NCBI GenBank assembly: GCA_040219515.1
Contig: JAVJSI010000009.1
Location: 301,457 to 365,456 of the forward strand
DNA from: Acidimicrobiales bacterium
GTDB taxonomy: Bacteria; Actinomycetota; Acidimicrobiia; Acidimicrobiales; Aldehydirespiratoraceae
Reading direction: 5' to 3'
Length of the DNA stretch: 64,000 nucleotides
The translations under genes were made by a program, and so were the position numbers. The notes below the pieces were generated by a model. The model was not told the origin of the DNA and searched no databases. It saw only the letters and a program-made list of their open reading frames with translations. Of this stretch, positions 45,366 through 54,202 are shown one piece after another. The first letter of the stretch is position 1; every line of letters begins with the position of its first letter.

Positions 45366-45845
45366 TTGAGCTACAAGCCTGGTGACCGCGTTGTGTACCC
45401 CCATCACGGGGCGGCGGTGATCGAGAAGAAGGAAAAGCGCACCGTGTTCGGCGAAGAGAAGGAGTATCTCGTCCTGCGCATGGCTCACGGCGAGATGACC
45501 CTCGCCGTCCCGGTCGACAAGGCCGAGGAAGTCGGCATGCGCTGGCCCATATCCACCGAGGACGTCGAGGACCTCTTCGAGGTCCTGGCCAAGCGCGACG
45601 TGCGCGAGCCGGCCAACTGGTCGCGGCGCTTCAAGAACCATCAGGAGAAGCTGAAGTCGGGCGACGTCTACCAGGTCGCCGAGGTCGTGCGGAACCTGGC
45701 GCTTCGTGATCAGGCCAAGGGCCTTTCGGCCGGCGAGAAGTCGCTCTACACGAAGGCCCGCAACGTGCTGGTCTCCGAACTCGCCTTCGCCCTCGACGTC
45801 GAAGAAGACGATGCGATGGCCAAGGTCGACGGCGCCCTCGTCTGA
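45366..45845 (+). CDS. carD: CarD/CdnL-type RNA polymerase-binding regulator
   Basis: 159 residues from a TTG at 45366. The N-terminal RNAP-interacting Tudor-like domain is clear (YKPGDRVVYPHHGAAVIEKKEKR, then LVLRMAHGEMTLAVPV). The helical C-terminal DNA-binding part follows (RDVREPANWSRRFKNHQEKLKSGDVYQVAEVVRNLALRDQAK). CarD stabilises open promoter complexes and is needed for rRNA and growth control in actinobacteria. The ordinary CarD length is near this, so the start is credible. It is a lone rightward gene, convergent with the SRPBCC gene. Confidence 0.93.
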   Translation: MSYKPGDRVVYPHHGAAVIEKKEKRTVFGEEKEYLVLRMAHGEMTLAVPVDKAEEVGMRWPISTEDVEDLFEVLAKRDVREPANWSRRFKNHQEKLKSGDVYQVAEVVRNLALRDQAKGLSAGEKSLYTKARNVLVSELAFALDVEEDDAMAKVDGALV

Positions 45846-45849
45846 GAAG

Positions 45850-46278
45850 CTAGGGAGCGCCGTCGAGGCGCTTCTTCATCTCACTGGCCATGTTGTCGCC
45901 GATGCCGGCGAACGCCACCTGAAGCCCGCGATCGAGCAGGCGGGCGGGACCCTTCATGAGCACCTCGAGATCGAGCGTGATGCTCGATCCCCCGTCGCGC
46001 TCGACGATCTCGATCACGTCGCGGCCCTTCACCTTGCCGGCCGTCTCGAACACGATCCGCGACGGCGGGTCGAGCTCGTCGGCTGGGTCGAAGGAGACCG
46101 TGTAGGTCGCGTCGATCGCCTTGCCGTAGAAACCGACGGTCACGTCGAAATGATCGCCGGCGGCGACCACGCGACGCACCGACGGGTCCCACTCCACTCG
46201 GTTCATCGGGTCGCGCAGGTAGGCGAACGCCTGCTCGGGCGTCGCGACCACGTTGATCGTCGCGGTGTAGCTGGCCAT
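45850..46278 (-). CDS. SRPBCC-family (polyketide cyclase/dehydrase-like) protein
   Basis: 142 residues from the ATG at 46278. The START/Bet v1-type fold is shown by MASYTATINVVATPEQAFAYLRDPMNRVEWDPSV, then VTVGFYGKAIDATYTVSFD and the C-terminal helix LLDRGLQVAFAGIGDNMASEMKKRL. The family binds hydrophobic ligands or acts in polyketide and ubiquinone processing. No ligand can be named. It ends 4 bases from the carD stop (convergent). Confidence 0.85.
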   Translation of the reverse strand: MASYTATINVVATPEQAFAYLRDPMNRVEWDPSVRRVVAAGDHFDVTVGFYGKAIDATYTVSFDPADELDPPSRIVFETAGKVKGRDVIEIVERDGGSSITLDLEVLMKGPARLLDRGLQVAFAGIGDNMASEMKKRLDGAP

Positions 46279-46631
46279 TCCACGAGAGTCACCGAAGCCA
46301 AGCGCCCCAACAAGGGTCGCGCGACCTATTTCGCGCTGCCACCATGTTGGAGGAACGGGGGACTGTCCGCCGGACTCCGCTACCACGAGCAGCCGTACTG
46401 GTGCCCGGACCGGCGTTGCACACCGACGACCCGACCCGACCGTCGCTCGGCGCCATCAATGCTTCTGCTGGCCTCGTCAGCTCGCGTGATGAGCTCCGCT
46501 GGCCCGAGTCGACGGCGGCTCCTCGCGTTCTCCACCGCCCGGGGTCGGCATAGCTCGACCGTGATCCTCCGGTCGACGGCGGCACCCTGCGTTGCGAGAC
46601 GCTGGCCCAAGTCGAAGCGGGGCGGCGACGG
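46279..46631. other. Intergenic stretch with no supported gene
   Basis: This roughly 350-base region between the SRPBCC gene and the lipoprotein genes has short open frames on both strands but none with a usual start, ribosome-binding site or recognisable protein. It marks the edge of the atypical segment at 46.6-52.5 kb and may hold the remains of an insertion; I see no inverted repeats or transposase motif. Confidence 0.5.
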
Positions 46632-48725
46632 TCATGAGCCGTTACTTGCGCCACCTGCGGCGAAGGCGAGACACCGCTCGAACTTCCACGCGGATGTTGC
46701 CAAGTCGATCACGATGAGCTCGCCGGAAGCGCACCTGTCGGACCGGTTGGTAATGCCGAGAAGTGCTTCTCCGTCCTCGAACAGGCCGTACACAGCTGGT
46801 GGTAGGTCGGCGACTACGACAGTCGCCCGGCCGGACGCCGGGTCGATCTCAACCAATGCGTCACCACTACCCGATCCCTGGACCGTCCCGTAGAGCACCC
46901 CATCCCGAATGATCAGATCGCCACTCGAGGTGAGACCGTCTCCGAACTCCCCGACAACAGCGCCAGTGCCGGTCGCTACATCGAGTAGAACGAGATCACC
47001 GCTGGTGGTTGCGGAGAACAACCGTCCGTCAGGGGCGAACGCCAATGCGTTGGTGGACCCCACGTCGTGGCTTCCGACAAGTGTCGCCGCCCCGGAGCTA
47101 TCGAGCCGATAGAGAGCACTGAAGCCGACTCCGTACAGGTTCCCATTGTCGTCGACCGCCACATCGGTCAGCTCTACGCCCGCCGAGCCATCTTCGACTG
47201 CGCCGAGATACCAGTCGTTCTCCCGAGTCACTTCGTAGATCGCCGAGGTGGAGCGGAACGTCGCGCCGTACGAGAGAATCGGACCGCGGGGCCGCTCCAC
47301 GATGTCGCCGCCTGGGCGGACTCTGATTCTGAGGTCGTTATTCACCTCGAACTCGCGACCTGTGTCCTTCAGGTTGGAGATCAGCGCAGGGATGGTGCTC
47401 AGGATGGACTTCGCCACCTCGAATACCGGCTCGACAGCGATCTGCAACGCCGCCCGAACGCAGTCCTCGAACTCTTGGAGGTAGCTGAGGATACTGCCCG
47501 AATCGAACCTATCGATCACTTCAACCAGCGACTGTCCGCCGCTGACGAGGCAGTTGATCGCGTCCACCGTGTTGTCGATGTCGTCTGAGTCGAGCCAGAT
47601 GGCCTTCACCAGGTCGACTGCGAGGTCGACACCGGTGAAGGCGGGAGTCGACGTAGCCTCAATCACGAGGGTGTTGCCGACCTCGGCGCCTAGGACACTT
47701 GCGTCAATCCGGTAGGCGACCGTCGCCCCGGGCGGAAGGTATGCCTGGCGCAGGTCAAGGGTGCTGTCGAGCAGCTCGTAGAACGCTACCAGCCCGCCCG
47801 TGCCCGAATCGATTTCGAAACCCGGCCACGTCTCCAACGTGAGGGTGGCGCTAGGGTGGCGATCGACAACCATGCCGTACGGTCGGTTGTTCGCAATCTT
47901 GACAGTGAGTATCGACGATCCGTCCTCGACGCTCAGACACCCGTACAATGGCGGCTGATCACCTTCGGCAGAGAACACCAGCTCATAGGTCTCCGCCGCG
48001 GCGGCGCCCTCTCCACAGTCGGGCGGGGATGCGCCTCGGACCCCGAGCCAGCCTGCGACGTTGGTCACCAACAGATCGATGCCCTCCATCAAGGCCGCAA
48101 CTGAGTCGTCAACCAATCCCAATGCTGCGTCATACAGCCGCTTGATCTGTCCTGCTGACCATCGGACGCCGTCGCCGATCCAGCGGAAGAGACCGAACAG
48201 ACTCAGATGGTCGAGCATGGCAACGAGCTCACCTCCTACATCGTCAAACGTCGTCGGAACCGGGACCCAGACACCGCTCGCTGGATCCCAACGGCCCATG
48301 AAGATCGCTTCGGGCCGATCCCAGTCGGAACGCACCGGCACTCGCACAGTGAGCGGTACCGACGGCTGCTGACCGTCGGCGTCAATCTCAACTGCACCAG
48401 ACACGGTCTCGGACCCTTCGTTGGGGGACGGGATCCGCTCCGGCGCCGAGGTGCGAACGTCCACTCCGGCAACGAACGCGGCATCGGGTACCTCGAGGAC
48501 CAGACCCTCGAGCGAACTCGTCGCGACGGTCGCACGTTTGCGGTCGTGAGCCGATGATCCCTCGGCCGTCACATCGATGTCGCTCAAGGACGTCCCCGGC
48601 GCCTCTGACGTGCTGCTTGACGACGCGGGGTTCCCTTCGTCTATGACCGGTTCGCCGCAGGACCCCGCCACCAACGCCACCCAAACGAGCGTCGCGATCC
48701 GGCGAGCCAAAGGCGGACTCAGCAT
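46632..48725 (-). CDS. Large secreted lipoprotein with C-terminal propeller-like region
   Basis: 697 residues with lipoprotein signal ending VAGSC (Cys23) and a Ser/Thr-rich linker. The middle contains helices around SWSAGQIKRLYDAALGLVDDS-type positions and Cys pairs (NCLVSGGQSL, FEDCVRAALQ). From about residue 530 repeated strands appear (LTDVAVDDNGNLYGVGFSAL, TNALAFAPDGRLFSATTSG, LIIRDGVLYGTVQG), resembling blades of a beta-propeller. No catalytic motif is seen. It is the last of three overlapping leftward genes; the surface function is unknown. Confidence 0.75.
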   Translation of the reverse strand: MLSPPLARRIATLVWVALVAGSCGEPVIDEGNPASSSSTSEAPGTSLSDIDVTAEGSSAHDRKRATVATSSLEGLVLEVPDAAFVAGVDVRTSAPERIPSPNEGSETVSGAVEIDADGQQPSVPLTVRVPVRSDWDRPEAIFMGRWDPASGVWVPVPTTFDDVGGELVAMLDHLSLFGLFRWIGDGVRWSAGQIKRLYDAALGLVDDSVAALMEGIDLLVTNVAGWLGVRGASPPDCGEGAAAAETYELVFSAEGDQPPLYGCLSVEDGSSILTVKIANNRPYGMVVDRHPSATLTLETWPGFEIDSGTGGLVAFYELLDSTLDLRQAYLPPGATVAYRIDASVLGAEVGNTLVIEATSTPAFTGVDLAVDLVKAIWLDSDDIDNTVDAINCLVSGGQSLVEVIDRFDSGSILSYLQEFEDCVRAALQIAVEPVFEVAKSILSTIPALISNLKDTGREFEVNNDLRIRVRPGGDIVERPRGPILSYGATFRSTSAIYEVTRENDWYLGAVEDGSAGVELTDVAVDDNGNLYGVGFSALYRLDSSGAATLVGSHDVGSTNALAFAPDGRLFSATTSGDLVLLDVATGTGAVVGEFGDGLTSSGDLIIRDGVLYGTVQGSGSGDALVEIDPASGRATVVVADLPPAVYGLFEDGEALLGITNRSDRCASGELIVIDLATSAWKFERCLAFAAGGASNGS

Positions 48726-49885
48726 GACGACGTCTCCTCATAGACAATCGAGTCGGGATCGGAAAGCGCCAACGCGTAGATGCCGAACTGGGCGATCCAG
48801 TGAGCATGGCGTAAGTAGTCGCTGCGCCAGTAGCCGGGCAGCGACCAATGAGCCAAGAGCGACCTGGCATAGGCCTCATCGAACTCGGGCGCACCCGTCA
48901 GCACATGCAACGTCCGATAGCCCCACGCGCGCGAGAAGTTCTGGCCGGCGTGGTGGGATCCGACAATCGTGTCGGGGCCGAGATCCGGGCGGATCCACGC
49001 CCCGGGCTCGGTCGTGGCCACCCACTCAGATGCGATACAGGGGACGATCGTCCCGAGGGCATGAACGAGAAGAAGGCATGGCTCGAAGAACTCTGTTCCC
49101 GGCTTCGACTCAGCGGTGCCACATCCCAGCTCGCTCAGAGCAGTCGGAGCTGTCGTCGCCAACCAACCCTCGAGCTCCGTCGCAAGGGGCCCGTCGTTCC
49201 GCGACGATGCGTAGCGGTGGAGATTCAGAATGGCCCATGCTGCGTTGTCATAGTTGTCGTTCGAAAGATCGCGCGAGAGTGCGAGGGGTTCGTCGCGGTA
49301 ACGCAGCGCTAGTTGAGCCGCCGCCGCGTCAGCCAGCTCGGCGAAACGTCGATCCGCAGTGTCCGTCCATGCCAGCGAAGCTACGAGCAACCATGCGAAA
49401 CCATACGGATTCTCATGGTCGAGAACTCCGGACTCCACGAGCGACATCTCCTCCGCCACAGCATCGGGCGTGGCGGCGAGGACCAGTGGTCGGATCAGGC
49501 TCGTATCGTGCATGGACGCTGCGAGCGACGCCAGAGCGAAGTGGGCGTGAACCGCCGAGTGCCAGTCGACGCAGCCCGAGAATACCGGCCATCGGGTGTC
49601 CTTGCGTTCGACGCAGTCGGTGATCGGCTGGCTCAGGTCTGCGGCGAAGCGATCCCGATAGACCTCCAGCATCGTCCTGAAGGGCCCGTGAGCATCTTGC
49701 GCAAGCTCGTGTCCGTCGGCTTCCTCCACCGGAAGGGAGGGAGACGCAACTTGCGGAAACGACGTCACCCGCGAAGGTAGGGGCGGTGATTCAGTCGGCG
49801 AAGGCGCTGAAACTCCGCCCCCCGTGCAAGCGCACACCAGGGCACCCGCAGCGCCCAGCGCGCACCAAAGCCGTAGTCGCGTCAT
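48719..49885 (-). CDS. DUF2891-like secreted lipoprotein
   Basis: 388 residues with signal ending ALVCAC (Cys20). The mature part has SGCVDWHSAVHAHFALASLA, the DUF2891 signature, and repeated helical pairs (HENPYGFAWLLVASLAWTD, NYDNAAWAILNLHRYASS), which fit an alpha/alpha-toroid as in glycosyl hydrolase families. The catalytic role of DUF2891 is not established. It overlaps both neighbours by 4-7 bases (genes at 46632 and 49882), so the three are co-translated. Confidence 0.75.
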   Translation of the reverse strand: MTRLRLWCALGAAGALVCACTGGGVSAPSPTESPPLPSRVTSFPQVASPSLPVEEADGHELAQDAHGPFRTMLEVYRDRFAADLSQPITDCVERKDTRWPVFSGCVDWHSAVHAHFALASLAASMHDTSLIRPLVLAATPDAVAEEMSLVESGVLDHENPYGFAWLLVASLAWTDTADRRFAELADAAAAQLALRYRDEPLALSRDLSNDNYDNAAWAILNLHRYASSRNDGPLATELEGWLATTAPTALSELGCGTAESKPGTEFFEPCLLLVHALGTIVPCIASEWVATTEPGAWIRPDLGPDTIVGSHHAGQNFSRAWGYRTLHVLTGAPEFDEAYARSLLAHWSLPGYWRSDYLRHAHWIAQFGIYALALSDPDSIVYEETSSC

Positions 49886-52467
49886 CGATAGGAGAGACCA
49901 AGATCGGGGTCACAGCCGAGTAGCAATCGATAGTCGATGTCGTCCTGCCATCCCGCGAACGTCAGCTCATAGGTGGAGCGAGCCGCCGCCTCATCGGTGT
50001 CGACAGCGACAAGGGCGAGGTAGCCACCGTCGGGGTGCTCGACGCACGTCGACACTACCAGTCCCGAGAAGCCGATCTCGACAAAGCGCACACCGAACAC
50101 GTCTCGTACCTGGAGCGCCTCTGTCAGGTACACCGTTCCGCCGCCAACGTCGAGCGAGTCGAGGGCCTGGAGTTCAATGGCGAACACCCTCGCCGACGAG
50201 TAGTCCGACGAACAACTGTAGACGAAGTCGTAGCTGCCTACGCCGCCGACCTGGAACAGGAACGAGCCCTCGAAGAACCCAGGCGAATCAGTGGACAGGT
50301 CCGTCACCTCTGGCTCGATCGCCGACCCGTCAGGACCGATCAGACAACTTGTCTCCGGACGACGCAGGTCGCTGTTGCCCGTGGCCTGGAAAGCCACCTC
50401 GATCTCGTTCCCTCGGTAGGCGATCCCGACGACCGTGGCATAATAGTCGCCCGTGACGGAGCCGCTATACCTCGACTCGACGCCGGGAACCCCGGCGGCC
50501 GCGATGAGTGTGGGGTCGGAAGGCGGTCCTAGATCGAGTCGAGCCTCGGAGGCATCGCTAACGTCGATACTTACCGCGTCGCCGGGATCGCCGTCGTCGA
50601 TGACTAAGACGATGGTGTCGCCGCCACCAGCCACGGGCACGACCGTGGGCCCCGATGCGGTGCCATTGCCGATCCACGCGATTGCAAGGCCATCGTCGAG
50701 AAACCGCATTGCCGCGTCCCCAGCGCCCTCCACCCGCAGCAACCTGTCACCGCGGATGGCTGACGCGTCGACACAGACCACGACCGTGCCCGATTCGCCG
50801 ACGACCGCCTCGGGCGACTCCGTCGGGGTCACACCTTCGCTTCCGCACAGCGCCTCGGCATCATCGATCACGGGCTCGACCAAGCCGAAGAGGTTCGTGG
50901 GTTCAACAAACGGCGATATGTCGGTGCCCTGTGGTGGGAAGAACTCCGCCCCTTCGAGCAAGGTCGACACCTCGCGATTGTCGAGTCCGACCCGACGGAC
51001 CTCCGCATCACCGCGATCGATGACCCCGTAGGTCAATACCCCATCACCACGCCTCACGGACGTGAATGTGTCAGCGTCATCGAGCTCAACGACATCACCC
51101 GTGCTGGGATCAACCAGCGCCAGTATCTGGGAATCGTTCTCATCTTCGCGTAGACGCGCGACGAGTTGATCACCCACGGCGGTCAGAGCGGACGCCTCGA
51201 CCCAGTCGCGGGCGTCGAGGCGAAGGCCCAGCTCGCCGCTGGGGCCGTACGCGGCGAGGGTCGGTGCGTCGCCCGCACCTGAGGCGCTCACGAGAAATGC
51301 GCCAAGCGAGCGAGCGAAACTCACCGAGTACCCACCGACATCACCGCGGAACTCGTCAACCTCCGTGACATCGCCGCCAACACCGCCGACACTCACGATT
51401 CGACCCCCGTCATCGTCGGTCAGGACGAGAAACGCACCCGACTCCACGTCGATGTACACCCCCGAGATCGAATCCTCGACCAATACCTCCCTGTTGCCGC
51501 TCGCTGGGTCAATCTCAACGAGTTGATCGGTCCCCCCAACACGAGTCCACGCAACCACGCGCCCCCCCGCAACCGTCGCCCTCACCGGGCCGAAATCGCC
51601 AATCTCGCGAACCCCACCGTCGACGTAGGCGACCACTTCGACCCGACCGTCACCGTTGTCGAGATGAGCGACTGCGGACCGCTCGTTCAGCGTCGTTCCT
51701 GCCACCTGTACGACGAGTGCGTTTGCTCCGCGCTCGTCGAGCAGACGCCCGCTGTCCGGGTCGACGGCTACAACGGAGGCATCGCCCCCGTCCACATCTG
51801 CACTCGCCACAAGCAGCTGACCAGGAAGGACCACCACACGGGAGATCACCTCACCTGGCAGCTCGATCGGTTCGAACCGCTCCTGCCCATCAAGATCGAC
51901 CACCTCGAGCATGATCTCCGACCCGTTTGCGTCGATCCCAAATACTGATCCCAGATCGCCGGAGAGCCCACACCGCGTGGCCGTCATGACCCTGAAGCTC
52001 GACTCCGCATCTGCCACGTAGCAGCGCTCCGTGCCATCGGAGGCGAACTCCCTCACTAGCGCCCTTTCCCCATTGACCACCTCGACCTCGAACGAGTTCG
52101 AATCGTCGTGCACAACCACGGGGTCTCTGCCTTCAACGATCCGGATTAGCTCATAGTCGTTGCCGTCAACCAGCCCGCTCGCCCACACAGCACCGTCAAC
52201 CTGCAATGGCGTGAATCCCTGCCACGTTCCATCGGCGCTAGACACGAGCCCCATCGACTCGAGCCCGACCAGCACCCGGTTCTCCCGCCCGACGTCGCCA
52301 CCGATCTCTACGAGATGGACGTCTGTCTCATCCCGGACCAGCAACCGTTCCGAATCCCCCCCCTCGCTACACGAGGCCATCAGAAAAAGCACGAACGAAA
52401 GCCGAGCCGTCGACGCCAGAGCACGACCTAGCCAGCGAGGGGCCTGTGGCGGTTCGTCAATCACCAT
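49882..52467 (-). CDS. Very large secreted lipoprotein, repeated beta-rich domains
   Basis: 861 residues from the ATG at 52467 (an ATG at 52479 is also possible). The signal ends LMASC (Cys33). The rest contains repeated YVDGGVREIGDFGPV-like, ALVDPSTGDVVELDD-like and VVAVDPDSGRLLDERG-like blades, suggesting a large beta-propeller, followed by a beta-sandwich near 690-860 (YYATVVGIAYRGNEIEVAF, GSFLFQVGGVGSYDFVYSC). No enzyme motif is seen. It is probably an adhesin or surface-binding protein. Together with the next two genes it forms one transcript. Confidence 0.72.
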   Translation of the reverse strand: MVIDEPPQAPRWLGRALASTARLSFVLFLMASCSEGGDSERLLVRDETDVHLVEIGGDVGRENRVLVGLESMGLVSSADGTWQGFTPLQVDGAVWASGLVDGNDYELIRIVEGRDPVVVHDDSNSFEVEVVNGERALVREFASDGTERCYVADAESSFRVMTATRCGLSGDLGSVFGIDANGSEIMLEVVDLDGQERFEPIELPGEVISRVVVLPGQLLVASADVDGGDASVVAVDPDSGRLLDERGANALVVQVAGTTLNERSAVAHLDNGDGRVEVVAYVDGGVREIGDFGPVRATVAGGRVVAWTRVGGTDQLVEIDPASGNREVLVEDSISGVYIDVESGAFLVLTDDDGGRIVSVGGVGGDVTEVDEFRGDVGGYSVSFARSLGAFLVSASGAGDAPTLAAYGPSGELGLRLDARDWVEASALTAVGDQLVARLREDENDSQILALVDPSTGDVVELDDADTFTSVRRGDGVLTYGVIDRGDAEVRRVGLDNREVSTLLEGAEFFPPQGTDISPFVEPTNLFGLVEPVIDDAEALCGSEGVTPTESPEAVVGESGTVVVCVDASAIRGDRLLRVEGAGDAAMRFLDDGLAIAWIGNGTASGPTVVPVAGGGDTIVLVIDDGDPGDAVSIDVSDASEARLDLGPPSDPTLIAAAGVPGVESRYSGSVTGDYYATVVGIAYRGNEIEVAFQATGNSDLRRPETSCLIGPDGSAIEPEVTDLSTDSPGFFEGSFLFQVGGVGSYDFVYSCSSDYSSARVFAIELQALDSLDVGGGTVYLTEALQVRDVFGVRFVEIGFSGLVVSTCVEHPDGGYLALVAVDTDEAAARSTYELTFAGWQDDIDYRLLLGCDPDLGLSYR

Positions 52468-52657
52468 GTGCGCAACCATCCCTCGATCTAGACCAAGACT
52501 GGCGGAGAGCGAGTTGATCCGCCGGGTGAAGAGTGTCACGTATCGACGCGAGGTACCACAACCATGGTGGCGAGCGTCGCGGTTCATCGATCCGCGGACT
52601 TGGTCGCGACTTTCTCCGACGACGCAGCGACGCCGATGCTGCAAGATAGCTAGCCGG

Positions 52658-53188
52658 CTACCGTCCCCGACGACCCCCACCAGGCTCGAGCGACCCGAGC
52701 ACCGCAGCTGCGAACCAGATGGTGCAAAAGCACAGCAACGGTCCCCAGAGTTCCCACGAGAAGGAGTCCTCCAACTCGTGGCCCATTCCCCGCCCCAGCG
52801 AGGGGGCGAGGAGCAGCGTGGTGAGGAACTGACGACGAGCCGAGTAGCGCACGAACTCGAGTTGTTCGAGCACGAAGTCGACCGTCGCCGGGAGGCACGG
52901 CAACCAGATGAACCAGAGGTCGAGCGATTCCGGCCACAGCGACCACCCCGCCAGCGTCAGCGCGGTGAAAATCGCGGTGACGGGATAAAGGGTGAGACAG
53001 CGGCGACAGAAATGACGGCCACCGACCTCGACGCAGCGTTCGTACTGGTCGGGATGGTGATGGGTTCGCCACATCGCCTTGCGGCCGGCATCGTCCGCAG
53101 CGCGCGCGTTGATCTCGGCGACCTTCGCGGCGAATCTCGCCTCGAGGTCGGCATCATCTCGATCGACCGCATGAGCCATACGACCCAT
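52658..53188 (-). CDS. Membrane protein with zinc-ribbon-like motif
   Basis: 176 residues. Near residue 52 a CVEVGGRHFCRRCLTLYP segment provides a likely metal-binding Cys set, then three or four hydrophobic helices follow (TAIFTALTLAGWSLW, LWFIWLPCLPATVDFVL, GPLLCFCTIWFAAAVLG). This resembles DUF2085-type membrane proteins. The N-terminus is helical and charged. It may begin at ATG 53188 or 53179. Its function is unknown, and it lies about 190 bases from the lipoprotein gene start. Confidence 0.7.
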   Translation of the reverse strand: MGRMAHAVDRDDADLEARFAAKVAEINARAADDAGRKAMWRTHHHPDQYERCVEVGGRHFCRRCLTLYPVTAIFTALTLAGWSLWPESLDLWFIWLPCLPATVDFVLEQLEFVRYSARRQFLTTLLLAPSLGRGMGHELEDSFSWELWGPLLCFCTIWFAAAVLGSLEPGGGRRGR

Positions 53189-53257
53189 GTCGGCCGATCG
53201 GTCACGATGCTGAGGTTGACAATCCCTGAGGAGTCGCCAGCGTGTCGGCGACGTGGA

Positions 53258-54202
53258 TCAGGCCAGGCGCCCGCGCAGGGTGTCGAGGAACTCGCCCCGG
53301 TGACGGTCGAGTTGTTCGTCGACCTGCGCCGGGGTGAGACCGTTGACGTGGATGCGCACGTTCACCGTGTCGCAGTGGGCGGCCTCGAGGAAATCGCCGA
53401 GCCGCTCGGCCGCCTCGCCGGCGGTGGGGGCTGCGATCAGCTGGTCGCCGTCCCAGTTCTTCTTGGCCGCATCCGGCGCGTAGGAGTGGTAGTGCGCCAT
53501 CTGCGCCGCCATCTCCTCGTTGGGCGGATCACCGATCCACACTCGGCGAATGGCGATACGGGCCCCCGTGCCACCGGCCTCGGTGTAGATGTCGTTGAGC
53601 TTCGCGGTGAGCGGCGCGGGGGCGAGGCTGTCGTAGAGGATGCCGATGCCGAGACGGGCCGCTCGCCTCACCGCGCCCGGGCTCTGGGCCGCGACCACCA
53701 TGGGCATCGGATCGGTGGCGGTGCGGGCGATGGCCCGGTCCGCCGCCAGCGGCGTGTCGTCGGTGCCCCGCAACGCAGCCACCGTGCGAGGGAGCGAGTC
53801 CTTGAAGCGCTCGATGATCTCGTCGAAGGGCACCTCGGCCAGCTCGAAGTCGACCGGCAGTGCGCCGGCGGCGAACCCGGCCCCGACACGGCCGGGATAC
53901 GCGGCGGCGAGCCAGGCGAGATCCTCGGCGACGAGGGCGTAGGGCTTCATCGGCAGCAGGAGCGGACACGGCGCCGCCCAGCCGCTCGGCATGGCATCGA
54001 GCAGGAACCCGGCCAGCTGGGTCGGGTTGGGCAGGTAGCCGGGGAAGTCGGCGTGGTGTTCGCTGACCATCACGCCGTCGTAGCCGATCTCGGCGCCACG
54101 GGCGGCCTGCCCGCGGATCAGCGCCAGTTGTTGGACCGCATCGACGTCGTGGGGGTAGAGCCGAAGGGAAACCGAGCCGTTGGCGAGCGGTGGGTTCATC
54201 AT
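53258..54202 (-). CDS. LLM-class flavin/F420-dependent oxidoreductase
   Basis: 314 residues from the ATG at 54202 (ATG 54199 is equally possible). LLM motifs include GAEIGYDGVMVSEHHADFPGYLPNP, CPLLLPMKPYALVAEDLAWLA, PGRVGAGFAAG and MVVAAQSPGAVRRAARLGIGI. It is a monooxygenase or dehydrogenase using FMN or F420. It overlaps the thiolase stop (TGATG) on the same strand, so it may work on the same pathway. The substrate is unknown. Confidence 0.88.
   Translation of the reverse strand: MMNPPLANGSVSLRLYPHDVDAVQQLALIRGQAARGAEIGYDGVMVSEHHADFPGYLPNPTQLAGFLLDAMPSGWAAPCPLLLPMKPYALVAEDLAWLAAAYPGRVGAGFAAGALPVDFELAEVPFDEIIERFKDSLPRTVAALRGTDDTPLAADRAIARTATDPMPMVVAAQSPGAVRRAARLGIGILYDSLAPAPLTAKLNDIYTEAGGTGARIAIRRVWIGDPPNEEMAAQMAHYHSYAPDAAKKNWDGDQLIAAPTAGEAAERLGDFLEAAHCDTVNVRIHVNGLTPAQVDEQLDRHRGEFLDTLRGRLA

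Noticed and set aside
46289..46654. Open frames on both strands in the 46.3-46.6 kb gap
   Set aside because: No ribosome-binding site, hydrophobic or domain pattern; composition resembles shadow frames.
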